Assembly (NCBI GenBank): GCA_030427505.1
Contig: JAUICH010000001.1
Span: forward strand, 372,001 to 436,000
Direction: 5' to 3'
DNA from: Verrucomicrobiia bacterium
GTDB taxonomy: Bacteria > Verrucomicrobiota > Verrucomicrobiia > Verrucomicrobiales > DEV007
Length of the DNA stretch: 64,000 bases
The notes under the pieces were generated by a model, which saw only the letters and a list, made by a program, of their open reading frames with translations, ran no database searches and had not been told where the DNA came from. Made by a program: the position numbers and the translations under genes. Positions within the stretch are counted from its first letter, which is position 1, and each line of letters starts with the position of its first letter. Shown in pieces: positions 44,825 through 54,454 of the stretch.

Positions 44825-46042
44825 ATGATAGAATTCTTTCGGCGTCTCTTCGAAACCGAAGGGTTTCCCCCTAGGTGGAATTGCGGGACGGCCTGGTCTG
44901 AGACGCCCGCGTTGGGTTGGCTTCACATTGTTTCCGATCTGGTCATCGCCACGGCGTACTTCGCGATTCCCGTGCTGCTTGGCTACCTTGCCATCAGGAA
45001 GAACAAAGACATGCCGTTCATCCCTCTCTACTGGTTGTTTGCCGCCTTTATTCTCAGTTGCGGCACAGTACACTTGGTAGAAGCTATTTTGTTCTGGGAT
45101 CCGATCTACCGGTTTTCGGGTCTGGTGAAGGTCATTACCGCGGTGGTATCCGTGACTGCCGTCATCGTATTAGCTCCTTCGCTACCTAGGATGCTGGCAT
45201 TGCCGGGTTTGCTGGCGGTGAAAAAGCAACTCAATGAAGAGACGGACCACCGCAGGGAAACAGAAAACCGGCTGAGAGTCATCTTTCAGTCCGCCAGCGA
45301 TGGTCTTTGGGAATGGAATGTTGCGAAGGACCGGCTGTGGTATTCGGATCAATTTTTGAGAATCTTGGGACTTAGAGAAGAGGAAGCGCCCGTGATGTTG
45401 GAGCGGTTCCTGACACGCTTGGTTCACCCGGAGGATATCGTGGCTACCCGGGAAATGCTGGAGAAGCATCTCAAGGGCGACACGCCGTATGACATCGAGC
45501 ACCGGCTGAGACACAAGGACGGCTACTACCTTTGGCTGCACTGCACGGGGCGGTGCGTCAGAGATGAAGAAGGAAAACCGCTCTACATGGGTGGCTACAT
45601 AAAGGATCTGACGGACAAAAGGCAGCAGGAGCAGCGGTTTCAGGCGGTCTTCGAACAGGCGGCCGTCGGAATCGCCCGCGTCAGCCCCTCGGGAGACTGG
45701 CTGGAGGTGAATCAAAAGATCTGCGATATCGTCGGGTATTCCCGAGAAGAATTGATGGCGCTGACGTTTCAGGAAATCACTCATCCTGAAGACTTGGATA
45801 AGGACCTGAAGTTGTATCAGCAACTGAAGGCGGGAAAGATAAAGAACTACTCCATGCGGAAACGCTACTACCACAAGACTGGGCGAATCGTGTGGATCAA
45901 TCTGACCGTGAGCCTGGTCCGCAACAGCGAAGGCGTGCCACTCTACGCGGTGTCCGTCGTGGAAGATATCACGGAAAAGATACAACTGGAAATGCTGGCG
46001 GGAATGGCGCCGGAACCGAACGATTCGGGATTTTCGGTGTGA
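44825..46042 (+). CDS. Ethylene-receptor-like membrane sensor with two PAS domains, no kinase
   Basis: A 405-residue protein. The first 130 residues form three membrane helices matching the ethylene-binding domain of plant ETR1 and cyanobacterial homologues. All seven residues known to matter in ETR1 align with the same spacing: D38, Y45, I48, P49, I76, and the copper ligands C79 and H83 (ETR1 D25, Y32, I35, P36, I62, C65, H69). After a linker come two PAS/PAC domains (about 155-265 and 280-395; ending YIKDLTDKR and VVEDITEKI). There is no GAF, kinase or receiver domain, so output must pass through a partner. TTG 44777 is in frame upstream, but ATG 44825 is better. It converges with the MFS pseudogene. 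Confidence 0.85.
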   Translation: MIEFFRRLFETEGFPPRWNCGTAWSETPALGWLHIVSDLVIATAYFAIPVLLGYLAIRKNKDMPFIPLYWLFAAFILSCGTVHLVEAILFWDPIYRFSGLVKVITAVVSVTAVIVLAPSLPRMLALPGLLAVKKQLNEETDHRRETENRLRVIFQSASDGLWEWNVAKDRLWYSDQFLRILGLREEEAPVMLERFLTRLVHPEDIVATREMLEKHLKGDTPYDIEHRLRHKDGYYLWLHCTGRCVRDEEGKPLYMGGYIKDLTDKRQQEQRFQAVFEQAAVGIARVSPSGDWLEVNQKICDIVGYSREELMALTFQEITHPEDLDKDLKLYQQLKAGKIKNYSMRKRYYHKTGRIVWINLTVSLVRNSEGVPLYAVSVVEDITEKIQLEMLAGMAPEPNDSGFSV

Positions 46043-46052
46043 ACCGTGAGTT

Positions 46053-47513
46053 TCAGTCCGGTGTGTTTTTCCCGTGGTGGGGAATGTCAGAGTTTGGCTG
46101 ATCGGTTTCCAGGTTCATGGGCAACCCCGAGGCGGAGGCAGCCGCCAGATCGCTCAGGTCCACTGCATCGGCGGGGGCGAGTTTCTCGGCGGCTTCCGCT
46201 GTTTCCACTCCTCGCCGCAGATTGACCAGGAGCCATAGCAGAACCATTCCAATGACGAAGAAGAGCGTGAGGATCGTGAGGGAAGAGACCGATCCCAAGC
46301 GCGAACGGATGGCGCCAAAAACCGGCAGGCCAATGACGCCGGCCATCTTGTAAACCAGCCCCCACAGGCCGAAAAACTCCGCCGAACGGTGGCTGGGGGT
46401 AAAGACGCCCACGGAGGCTCGCGTGGCGGTCCCCAGTCCCCCCAGTCCCGCTCCGATGCCCAGGCCCACCAGCCAGACGGGTCAGACCGGGAAGCTTTCT
46501 GGATTCGCGGAAATAGACCGCAAGTGGGTGATGAGAGTCAGGCCCAGGCAGGTGACCGTCCAAATGACAAGGAAAGCGGTGAGCGTCGTCTTATGGCCGA
46601 TACGGTCCTGGATGAAACTCGTGGAAATGGCGCCGGCCCCCGCGGCCAGGGTGACCACGGCGGAGAAGACGAGGATCTTCAGCGTGTCGAATCCGAAATC
46701 GTCCTGCGCGATGACCCCGGCAAAGAAGATCACTACCTGCATGCCCATGGCATAGACCAGAAAGGCGATCAGCAGTCCGGAGAGATCGCGGAAGGAACTT
46801 ACTTCGCGGACGGTTTTGACCGTGCACCGGACGGCTTCCTTGACCACCGAGACTTGGCCCGCGTTTTTTGCGCGTTGCTTCTTCTCCGGCAGGAAGAGGG
46901 CGGTGGGGGTCATCATGAGGGCGAACCAGGCGCCCGCGAAGAACAGGATGGGGCGGAAATCTTTCGGGCCGTCCAAGCCAAAGATCAGGCTGGCGATAAC
47001 CACCGAAACCAGCAGAATCAGCGCGCCCACGTAGCCCATGGTCCAGCCAATGGCGGAGATGCGGCCCATCGTTTCCCGCCGAGAGATCTCCGGCAGGAAT
47101 GAAGCCAGGATGTTTTCCCCCACATTGAAGCAAATATTGGCCGGCACATAGACCAGCACCGCCACGGTCAGCGCCGTACGGATTCCGACGGAGGCGGATG
47201 CGGGGAGAAAGGCCAGGCAAGCAGTGAGCACGGCGCAGCAAATCCCCGTGGTGATCAGGATGCGCTTCTTGGCTGCATACACATCCGCCAGTGCCCCGAT
47301 GATCGGTGCCGTCAGCGCCACGATGGCTAAGCTGACCGAGCCCATGAGAGACCAGGCAAGGTCTCCATCTTGGTGGCCGCCCACGATCACCTCTTTCAAA
47401 AAGAGGGAAAAGAGCAGCGTATTGATGAGCAGGGTAAAGGACTGGTTGGCCAGGTCAAACATGCCCCAGGCCCAAACCTGCTTCTTATTTTCGATGCCTT
47501 TAAAAGGATTCAA
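46053..47513 (-). pseudogene. MFS transporter of the UMF1/Atg22-like group, split by an in-frame TGA
   Basis: The reading frame encodes a 486-residue transporter in one frame except for TGA at codon 344 (46482-46484). The first part has the UMF1-type start VWAWGMFDLANQSFTLLINT and about nine helices. The second part continues in the same frame with VWLVGLGIGAGLGGLGTATRASVGVFTP and SAEFFGLWGLVYKMAG, exactly what follows in this family. There is no frameshift or deletion, so a single base change separates it from an intact gene. Options: true nonsense mutation, sequencing error, or read-through. The substrate is unknown. Confidence 0.85.
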
Positions 47514-47611
47514 GGGGAGTGAAAATCGGAACAGGTGGAAATGCCGGACTTGGTCTCACCGCTCATCGCCTTTGCCCGAATCCGTGGTTTCAGACAGTTA
47601 ACAGCAAGAGA

Positions 47612-47642
47612 GTCCGCCGGGAAGCGATTTCCCCGCGCGGAC
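47612..47642 (-). terminator. Probable sulfatase terminator
   Basis: On the minus strand, a stem of gtccg/cggac plus gggaa/ttccc with small bulges is followed by tctcttgctgtt, 28 bp past the sulfatase stop. Confidence 0.5.
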
Positions 47643-47670
47643 GGCAATTCCAAGCGTTTGAGAAGGGTGC

Positions 47671-49167
47671 CTACTCTTTGCCCTTCCCCTTTTTGGGAAG
47701 CGGCTCGATCTGATCCCGGAGGGCATCGTATTCCGGGTTTACACAACGGTCGCCCCATTGGTAAAGAACCTGGATCAGGCCGGAATCCGGCTCCGGTTCC
47801 AGACCGCCGCCGCCCGTTTCCTGGATCCAGCCGGAAAGCAGCTGACGGTGCTTCTCTAGCGCGTCCCGGTAGGCCGGGTCTCCAGCCAGATTGTGAATCT
47901 GGTGGGGATCGTTTTCCAGGTCGTAGAGTTCTTCCTCCGGCTTCGTGTCTCCAAAGAAGATGAGCTGTGTTTCGTTCATCTCGCCGTTGGCCATCATTTC
48001 GCGGAATTTCTGGGAAACCGGCCAGGGATCTTTGTAGCTGGGTTGCATGTAGGGACGGCCGGTCAGGTAGTTTTTCAGGTATTGGAACTTCGGCGTCACG
48101 ATGGTGCGGATGCGTTCGATGGTGTAGTCGCAGCGGTCGCGGGCGGCGACGATGAAGTCCCGCGGCGTGTAGTCCTTCGCCAGGAAATCGCGGCCTTCCA
48201 TCCACTCCGGCACGGGCAGCCCGGCGGCGGCGAGGGAGGCCGGGGCCAGGTCTATCCCGGAGATGAGATCCTCGCGCACCTGGCCGGGCGCGATGCCGGG
48301 GCCGGTGACGATGAGAGGCATGTGGATGCCGCCCTGATACAGGAACTGTTTGTGGCGGTGCAGCTTGTAGCCGTGGTCGGAGTGAAGAAAGATGTAGGTC
48401 TTTCCGTAGAGCCCCTCTTCCTTCAAGGCCGCGATGATTTCACCGACCTGACGGTCCGTCTCCAGGATGCAGTCGTAGTGGTGCGCGATCTCTTCGCGCA
48501 CGAGATCGATGTCCGGGTAGTAGGGTGGGACAGGCACGGAAGCGCGATCGATGACGGTGGGCGCCTGGCCTCCGAGCTTTCCGCCCTTCAGCTGGATCTG
48601 GCCAAACCAGGGCCGGCCTTCCGGGGCATGGTGCCAGAGGGGCTCGTCTCCGCCACCGGTCAGGCCCCAGCCTTTGCCCCGGCCGAATTCGCCGGGGAAG
48701 TCATAGAGATCCTCGGCGGACCAGACAAAGTTGTAGTCGTCTTTGGCGCCGCTGTTGTAGGCGAAGTAACCGCCCGCGCGGAAAAGTCCGGGTAGCGTCT
48801 TAACTCCTTCGGGCAGGTGAATCATGCCCACGCCGTCGTGCTTCGTGCCCGCGGCGATGTTCCGGGAACTGCGGTGCTGGTGCACCCCAAAGGTCGTCTG
48901 CATGGTACCCAGGATCTGGCCGGACCGGGTCGCGGAACACACGCCGGCCGGGGTGTAAAAGCGGTCGAACCGGATGCCGTCCGCGGCCAGGGCGTCAATG
49001 TTCGGGGTCTCGATCAATTCCTCGCCATAACAACTGAACCAGCCGGACACGTCTTCCAGGTAGATCCAGAGCACATTGGGCTTGGGCGGAGCGTCCGCCG
49101 CGTTGGCCCCTGGGATGAAAAAGAGCGCTGAAAGCGCGATGAGAGCGAGAAGGAGGTTTCGTTTCAT
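47671..49167 (-). CDS. Exported sulfatase
   Basis: A 498-residue family S1 sulfatase with a signal peptide (cut near residue 23). The formylglycine motif is C77-S-A-T-R81, the C-x-A-x-R variant. PNVLWIYLEDVSG near residue 30 supplies metal ligands (Glu-Asp in place of the usual Asp-Asp), and LHSDHGYKLHRHKQFLYQGGIHMPLIV near 275 supplies the rest of the site. It hydrolyses sulfate esters or sulfamates on a glycan in the periplasm; the sequence cannot tell which. It is divergent from the Tat-exported TIM-barrel gene. No maturase gene is in the window. Confidence 0.9.
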   Translation of the reverse strand: MKRNLLLALIALSALFFIPGANAADAPPKPNVLWIYLEDVSGWFSCYGEELIETPNIDALAADGIRFDRFYTPAGVCSATRSGQILGTMQTTFGVHQHRSSRNIAAGTKHDGVGMIHLPEGVKTLPGLFRAGGYFAYNSGAKDDYNFVWSAEDLYDFPGEFGRGKGWGLTGGGDEPLWHHAPEGRPWFGQIQLKGGKLGGQAPTVIDRASVPVPPYYPDIDLVREEIAHHYDCILETDRQVGEIIAALKEEGLYGKTYIFLHSDHGYKLHRHKQFLYQGGIHMPLIVTGPGIAPGQVREDLISGIDLAPASLAAAGLPVPEWMEGRDFLAKDYTPRDFIVAARDRCDYTIERIRTIVTPKFQYLKNYLTGRPYMQPSYKDPWPVSQKFREMMANGEMNETQLIFFGDTKPEEELYDLENDPHQIHNLAGDPAYRDALEKHRQLLSGWIQETGGGGLEPEPDSGLIQVLYQWGDRCVNPEYDALRDQIEPLPKKGKGKE

Positions 49168-49305
49168 GAGCCGGTGAGCGGTTTGGGGAGGAAAAGGCCC
49201 CTATCTCAACCGCGAAGAGGTCTTCCGTCAAGGAATGCCGGGAACGCCGCGCGCCGCGAAAATGGGTTTTTCCGTTTCGTGGACCGTGCTACATAAGGAA
49301 AAACC

Positions 49306-50244
49306 ATGAATGCCATGAAACCCTCTTCGACTTCTCCCTTTTCCCGCCGGAATTTTCTGATTCGCAGTTCGCGGGCCGCCGCCGTGGCGGCGGTGTCCGC
49401 GTCTTTGTTCGAGCGTTTGTCCGCTGAAGAAAAAGCGGCCAAGGAAGCGGGCGGCGGGACGCCAGTGCATCACTCCGTGTGCAAGTGGTGTTACAAGGGC
49501 ATCGAGCTGGAAGACCTCTGCGTGGCGGGGAAGGAATTCGGCCTGGAGTCGGTGGAACTCTTGAACCCGGAAGATTTCCCGGCGCTGAAGAAGCACGGCA
49601 TGCACTGCGCCATGGTCAGTTTCCCCACCGGCGCCACCCCGGATGGGACGAAGGTGGGCGGCATCCCGAAAGCCTTCAACCGGGTAGAACACCACGACAC
49701 CCTGGTGGAAATTTACGAGCCGCTCATCACCGCCTCAGCGGAAGCGGGCTTCGACAAAGTCATCTGCTTCTCCGGCAATCGCGACGGCATGGACGATGAG
49801 GAAGGCCTGAAAAACTGCGCCACCGGTCTGAAGCGCCTCATGAAACTGTGCGAGGACAAAGGCGTGACCCTCTGCATGGAACTGCTGAACAGCAAAGTGA
49901 ACCACAAAGACTACATGTGCGACCACACCGCCTGGGGCGTGGAACTCTGCAAGGCCATCGGTTCGGAGCGTTTCAAACTGCTCTACGACATCTACCACAT
50001 GCAGATCATGGAAGGCGACGTCATCCACACCATCCAGGACTCCCACGACTACCTGGCCCACTACCACACCGGCGGCGTTCCCGGCCGTCATGAGATCGAC
50101 GAGACCCAGGAACTCTACTATCCCGCCATCGTCCGCGCCATCCAGGAAACCGGCTACACCGGCTACGTCGGCCAGGAGTTCATCCCCGCCAGGGAAGACA
50201 AAATCGCAAGCCTCCGGCAGGGGGTGGAGATTTGTACGGTTTGA
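49306..50244 (+). CDS. Tat-exported TIM-barrel protein, hydroxypyruvate isomerase-like
   Basis: A 312-residue protein of the AP endonuclease-2/xylose isomerase-like TIM barrel fold. The N terminus has a twin-arginine signal (SRRNFLIRSS, then Ala-rich). VCKWCYKGIELEDLC near residue 58, metal-ligand candidates in LCMELLNSK near 190 and KLLYDIYHMQIMEGD near 225, and YVGQEFIPARED near 290 resemble hydroxypyruvate isomerases. Verrucomicrobia and Planctomycetes have many exported members of unknown substrate, so sugar isomerisation or epimerisation outside the cytoplasm is the best guess. It is divergent from the sulfatase gene. Confidence 0.85.
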   Translation: MNAMKPSSTSPFSRRNFLIRSSRAAAVAAVSASLFERLSAEEKAAKEAGGGTPVHHSVCKWCYKGIELEDLCVAGKEFGLESVELLNPEDFPALKKHGMHCAMVSFPTGATPDGTKVGGIPKAFNRVEHHDTLVEIYEPLITASAEAGFDKVICFSGNRDGMDDEEGLKNCATGLKRLMKLCEDKGVTLCMELLNSKVNHKDYMCDHTAWGVELCKAIGSERFKLLYDIYHMQIMEGDVIHTIQDSHDYLAHYHTGGVPGRHEIDETQELYYPAIVRAIQETGYTGYVGQEFIPAREDKIASLRQGVEICTV

Positions 50245-50343
50245 AGATTTTCGGGTCGCCAGGCCGGGCCAGTTTGGCTTGAGCCTGGACTCTGACGTGC
50301 GGATGACCGGTGCCGTCGCATCGGCATAGCGCCAGTACATGGA

Positions 50344-50369
50344 AACGGCCTGCGGTGAAGCAGGCCGTT
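50344..50369. terminator. Bidirectional terminator
   Basis: A perfect 10-bp stem (aacggcctgc / gcaggccgtt) with a 6-base loop lies between two convergent genes and is followed on the plus strand by gcgtgggttttctggg. Confidence 0.8.
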
Positions 50370-50429
50370 GCGTGGGTTTTCTGGGTTAAATCTGGTTTTT
50401 CGGGGCTGGCCCGAAGGTTGACCTTGCGA

Positions 50430-50693
50430 TCAATCCTTGTCGTCGTCTTCCAGGTTGTCGTAGATCAGGTAGGCGACACCGGCGACGAGCAGGAGGGTGA
50501 GGAGGCCGTAACCATTGGCCAGACCGGCCGTGGTGCCTTGAAGCTCTTCCTGGTCGGCGGCCTGCTGCTGGTTCAGGGCAGCCATCTCATTGAGCTGAAG
50601 CGGCTTTTTCTGGGCTTCCGCGCCGAAACAGAACTGGGCGACGCTCAGGTTCATGAACGCGAAGATGGAGAAAATCGTGATGAGGAGCTTCAT
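50430..50693 (-). CDS. Small exported or membrane protein, unknown
   Basis: An 87-residue protein starting at ATG 50693 (MKLLITIFSIFAF) with a signal-like hydrophobic segment, a Gln-rich middle (LNQQQAADQEELQG), a second hydrophobic segment (GYGLLTLLLVAGVAYLIY) and an acidic tail. It is not recognised; the layout suits a small periplasmic protein held by a C-terminal helix. Confidence 0.6.
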   Translation of the reverse strand: MKLLITIFSIFAFMNLSVAQFCFGAEAQKKPLQLNEMAALNQQQAADQEELQGTTAGLANGYGLLTLLLVAGVAYLIYDNLEDDDKD

Positions 50694-50778
50694 AGAGGCG
50701 GCGATTATTGCCTTTGGCGGAGGAATGTCAAGCCTAGTACCGGTTTCAAATCGCATCAAATCGCGCGATTTCCGGGCC

Positions 50779-51474
50779 TTACAGGGACGAACAAATGAGC
50801 GCGGCGTAGCCTTCCAGGCTCCAGAAGCGGAGGAAATCTTCGCTATCGATGCGGACGATGCCGTATTTCGGGTCCATGCAGAGCACTTCCCGCAGGCTGC
50901 GGCCGATGACGACCACGTAGTGAGATTTCCACTCGTTCCCGGTGGTCAGCAGGGTGCGCCGGTCCAGGGTTTCCACCAGGGGCACTTTATCGCCAAAGTA
51001 ACGGCCCCGGGGGCACTGGATGGCGGCGATGACGGGCCGGCCCTGCTCCACATGCTCGGTGAGCTGGCGCCAGGGATTTTCATCCAGCTTCACGGCAAAC
51101 GCGGCGAAGCCCTTCAGCGCGGCGATGTCCCGCAGTTGAAAGAGGGGATAGCCCTCCTCGGAGGCGGCGGGGAATTCCTCCTGGATGGCGGGCTCTTCGA
51201 AGGGGGGCTGGGACTCGTCTTTCCAATAGTTCATGACCGCCACCAGCGCGGCGGCGCCACAGGATCTCTGGGAGGACTGCTCCACGGGCTCCACCAGGCA
51301 GTAGCGGAAAGCGCTGTATTCGCGGGCGAAAGCGCCGGGATCCAGAGACTTCCGGGCCGAAGAGCAGCCCACTAGAAATGCCGGTCCGAAAAGCAGGCAC
51401 CCCATCCCTATCACTTTCCAAAGACCGCACCGCGCATTCCTTGGCCCTGTCCGTGCATTCCAAGCCCTAAGCAT
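50779..51474 (-). CDS. C39-like cysteine peptidase-fold lipoprotein
   Basis: A 231-residue lipoprotein with lipobox FLVGC near residue 37. The body has the papain-like C39 order: QSSQRSCGAAALVAVMNYW near 67 (candidate nucleophile Cys after Gln), SHYVVVIG near 185 (His) and VLCMDPKYG near 200 (Asp). C39 domains process leader peptides or, in lone proteins, have unknown substrates. It is probably anchored at the outer or inner membrane and faces the periplasm. No bacteriocin-type gene is adjacent. It is divergent from pckG. Confidence 0.75.
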   Translation of the reverse strand: MLRAWNARTGPRNARCGLWKVIGMGCLLFGPAFLVGCSSARKSLDPGAFAREYSAFRYCLVEPVEQSSQRSCGAAALVAVMNYWKDESQPPFEEPAIQEEFPAASEEGYPLFQLRDIAALKGFAAFAVKLDENPWRQLTEHVEQGRPVIAAIQCPRGRYFGDKVPLVETLDRRTLLTTGNEWKSHYVVVIGRSLREVLCMDPKYGIVRIDSEDFLRFWSLEGYAALICSSL

Positions 51475-51584
51475 GGTTCAATATTAGCCAGAAAGGTCAC
51501 CGCCTCAAGAAAGTGCCTTGATGCGTTCTGGAGACGAACGAAGAGTGAAAGCAACCCGGTTTGAATCGGGAAAGTTTACCCACC

Positions 51585-53372
51585 ATGACACAACATTCTG
51601 AGCTGAACGCCTGGGTCGAAAAGATCGCGGCCCTCTGTAAACCGGACAAGATCGAGTGGTGCGATGGATCGGAGGAAGAGTATGACCGGCTCTGTCAGGT
51701 GCTGGTGGACAGCGGCACGTTTCGCTGGCTGAATCCCGAAAAACGGCCTAACAGCTACTTGGCTTGGAGCGATCCCGGCGACGTGGCGCGCGTCGAGGAC
51801 CGGACCTTCATCTGCAGCCGCCGCAAGGAATCCGCCGGACCCACCAACAACTGGATGGCGCCCGCCGAAATGCGGAAGGTGCTGAAAGGCGTTTTCGATG
51901 GCTGCATGAAAGGACGGACCCTGTACGTGGTGCCTTTCTGCATGGGGCCGCTGGGATCGAAACGCTCCATCGTGGGCGTGGAAATCACGGACTCTCCCTA
52001 CGTGGTGGTGAACATGCGGATCATGACCCGGATGGGTAGCGCGGCGCTGGAACAGTTGGGAACGGACGGGCGCTTTGTTCCCTGTGTCCACTCCGTGGGC
52101 AAGCCCCTGGAACCGGGTGAAGCAGACGTGCCCTGGCCCTGCAACGAGACCAAGTACATTGTCCATTTCCCCATCGAACGGGAAATCTGGTCCTACGGCA
52201 GCGGTTACGGGGGGAATGCATTGCTCGGCAAGAAATGCCTGGCGTTACGCATTGCCAGCGTGATGGGCCGGGAGGAAGGCTGGATGGCGGAGCACATGCT
52301 GATCACCGGGGTGGAAAGCCCGGACGGCAACAAGATCTACGTGACCGCCGCTTTCCCCAGCGCCTGTGGGAAGACGAACTTCGCCATGCTCATTCCGCCG
52401 GAAACCTACCAGAAAAAAGGCTGGAAGGTGACCACCGTGGGAGACGACATCGCCTGGATGTGGCCCGGAGATGACGGGCGCCTCTACGCCATCAATCCCG
52501 AGGCGGGCTACTTCGGCGTGGCGCCGGGCACGAACTGGGAGAGCAACCCCAACGCCATGGAGTCCATGCGGGCGAACACCATTTTCACCAACGTGGCCCT
52601 GACCGAAGACGGAGACGTGTGGTGGGAAGGCCTGACGCCGGAGCCTCCGGCCAACCTGACCGACTGGCACGGCAATCCCTGGACTCCTGACAAAGGCTCC
52701 ACCGCCGCCCACCCAAACAGCCGCTTTACCGCGCCCGCCAGCCAGTGCCCGACCATCGATCCCGAATGGGAAAACCCAGAGGGCGTGCCCATCAATGCCA
52801 TCGTCTTTGGCGGCCGGCGGGCCACGACCATGCCGCTGGTGTTCCAGGCCTTTAACTGGCTGCACGGCGTCTTCCTGGGCGCGAACATGGGCTCCGAAAC
52901 CACCGCCGCGGCGGAGGGGGCGGCGGGCCGCTTGAGGCACGACCCCATGGCCATGCTGCCTTTCTGCGGCTACAACATGGGCGACTACTTCGCCCACTGG
53001 CTGGGCATGCGGCGGAAGATCAAGCAATTGCCCCGCATCTTCCACGTAAACTGGTTCCGGAAAGACAAAGAGGGGAACTTCCTGTGGCCCGGCTTCCGCG
53101 AAAACATGCGGGTGCTGGAGTGGATGGTGCGCCGTTGCCAGGGCCGGGCGGCGGGCCACGAAACCGCCATCGGCTGGATGCCTCGCTTTGACGAACTGAC
53201 CCTGGACGATCTGGACGGCTTTACCGAGGAGCAATTCGACAAGCTGATGGCCATCAACTACCTGGACTTCCGGCAGGAACTGCTGTCAGAAGCGGAACTT
53301 TACCTCCGGCTCTACGATCACCTGCCGAAGGAGCTCATTTTCCAGCGGGAACTGCTGGCGGCCCGGATCTAA
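51585..53372 (+). CDS. pckG: Phosphoenolpyruvate carboxykinase (GTP)
   Basis: A 595-residue GTP-dependent PEPCK that converts oxaloacetate to PEP for gluconeogenesis. It has the P-loop [13 protein letters not shown] near residue 260, the metal region [27 protein letters not shown] near 285, and [16 protein letters not shown] near 405. Length and motifs match the GTP class, not the ATP class. ATG 51585 is used; an in-frame start at 51561 would add eight residues. It follows a divergent 110-bp promoter gap. Confidence 0.97.
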   Translation: MTQHSELNAWVEKIAALCKPDKIEWCDGSEEEYDRLCQVLVDSGTFRWLNPEKRPNSYLAWSDPGDVARVEDRTFICSRRKESAGPTNNWMAPAEMRKVLKGVFDGCMKGRTLYVVPFCMGPLGSKRSIVGVEITDSPYVVVNMRIMTRMGSAALEQLGTDGRFVPCVHSVGKPLEPGEADVPWPCNETKYIVHFPIEREIWSYGSGYGGNALLGKKCLALRIASVMGREEGWMAEHMLITGVESPDGNKIYVTAAFPSACGKTNFAMLIPPETYQKKGWKVTTVGDDIAWMWPGDDGRLYAINPEAGYFGVAPGTNWESNPNAMESMRANTIFTNVALTEDGDVWWEGLTPEPPANLTDWHGNPWTPDKGSTAAHPNSRFTAPASQCPTIDPEWENPEGVPINAIVFGGRRATTMPLVFQAFNWLHGVFLGANMGSETTAAAEGAAGRLRHDPMAMLPFCGYNMGDYFAHWLGMRRKIKQLPRIFHVNWFRKDKEGNFLWPGFRENMRVLEWMVRRCQGRAAGHETAIGWMPRFDELTLDDLDGFTEEQFDKLMAINYLDFRQELLSEAELYLRLYDHLPKELIFQRELLAARI

Positions 53373-53387
53373 TTTGGAAAAAGAGAA

Positions 53388-53426
53388 GCCATCGCGCGGC
53401 CTTCGATGAAAGACCGGCGCGATGGC
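53388..53426. terminator. Bidirectional terminator between pckG and the cytochrome gene
   Basis: A 10-bp stem (gccatcgcgc / gcgcgatggc) with a loop of about 19 bases lies between convergent genes. On the minus strand it is followed by ttctctttttcc, which suits ending the cytochrome transcript. Confidence 0.65.
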
Positions 53427-53447
53427 CAAAGGCGGAGCATTCTACCT

Positions 53448-53894
53448 TCAACCCTTCTTCAGGGAGCGCAGGTAGCCGACGATGTCCTCGGCGTCTTCCT
53501 GGCGGAGTTGGTAGGCCGGCATCGGAGGGCGCGGCATGACGCCGTTGGCGCGCTTTCCAGTCATGAAGAACTGAACGGCTTCCTCGTCCGTGGGGAAGGA
53601 CGGCAGCCCGGCGATCGGTAGAGCGGCCTCTGCCCACACCGGCATGGGCACCGTGGGCGCGAAGGTCAGCGGGCCGCCCAGGAGCCACAGTTCCTGGATG
53701 AATTCCCCCTTCTCATTGCGTTGCGAATGGCAGTCTGCGCAGGCCCCCAGATGGGTGACAAGGTATTCGCCCCGCCCGATATCCGGCGTGCGGGCAGGAG
53801 CCGCCGATCCCGCGTGTGAGCGCAGGCTGAAGACTCCGGAAGAGACGGCTGCGAGAGCCGCAATAGCGATGACCAGACGATGCGTGTTTTTCAT
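53448..53894 (-). CDS. Small exported c-type cytochrome
   Basis: A 148-residue exported monoheme cytochrome. A signal peptide (about 1-28) precedes the heme motif C-A-D-C-H near residue 52; MPRPPMPAYQL near 120 offers the axial Met. The C-terminal helix (EDAEDIVGYLRSLKKG) is usual for class I cytochromes. It is probably a periplasmic electron carrier. Its promoter region lies in the gap that contains two MITE-like elements. Confidence 0.9.
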   Translation of the reverse strand: MKNTHRLVIAIAALAAVSSGVFSLRSHAGSAAPARTPDIGRGEYLVTHLGACADCHSQRNEKGEFIQELWLLGGPLTFAPTVPMPVWAEAALPIAGLPSFPTDEEAVQFFMTGKRANGVMPRPPMPAYQLRQEDAEDIVGYLRSLKKG

Positions 53895-54037
53895 AGGTGG
53901 CGGCGGGCCCCACGCGATTTGCGATTAGGTGGATGGTTTGTAAGACAGACTCAGAACATGCGCGCAGCCCGCACGGGAATATCTGTAATCCGCGGAATCT
54001 TTCTGGCAACGGGATGGTGACAGTCCCGTGAAAAATT

Positions 54038-54256
54038 CTAGGCAGTGTGGACAAATTGGGGAAGGACCGGGGCGAGACCACTTTTGGGCTGGCAAGGCGC
54101 CGTGAACGGCATTGGGCCTACCCCCAATAGAGAGAGCGGGAACAAAGCCAGGCTAAAAATGGGCCGCCTCTCCAGGTATTCGCCGCTTTGCGGCGCTGAG
54201 TTCACTGTCCCTTTCTTCATTTCCGGTCCGTTCTCCAATTTGTCCACGCTGCCTAG
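54038..54256. mobile_element. MITE-like element A, flanked by CTAG
   Basis: Terminal inverted repeats of about 30 bp: the left end reads gcagtgtggacaaattgg, the right end reversed reads gcagcgtggacaaattgg (one mismatch), and the match continues after a one-base gap to ggaccgg. Both ends abut CTAG (54038-54041 and 54253-54256), a 4-bp target duplication. About 211 bp inside, no transposase, so it is non-autonomous. Confidence 0.75.
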
Positions 54257-54454
54257 TGCTCTGACCGCCTTAAAATGATGAGCGCTTGGTCTGAAAAAAG
54301 AGCCGCTGGCGGCAGGGCGGGAACCGGTCTTTTTGGCTGGGTTCTTCGTTGCTCTTCAGTCAGTTATGATTCACATAGCCTCCTTCATCGCGCCTTGCCC
54401 CCAGCCAAAAATCCTCGCCAATCACCCATCATCTTAAGGCGGTCAGAGCACTAG
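54253..54454. mobile_element. MITE-like element B, sharing CTAG with element A
   Basis: Terminal inverted repeats of about 24 bp with one mismatch: the left end reads tgctctgaccgccttaa, and the right end is its exact reverse complement over this stretch. It is flanked by CTAG at 54253-54256 and 54451-54454, and the left CTAG is also the right one of element A. The core is 194 bp and encodes nothing. Its end sequence differs from that of A, so A and B belong to different families with the same target preference. Confidence 0.75.

Noticed and set aside
46482-46484. Selenocysteine at the in-frame TGA of the MFS gene
   Set aside because: The position is within a membrane transporter with no redox role, and no stem-loop of SECIS type was noticed right after it.
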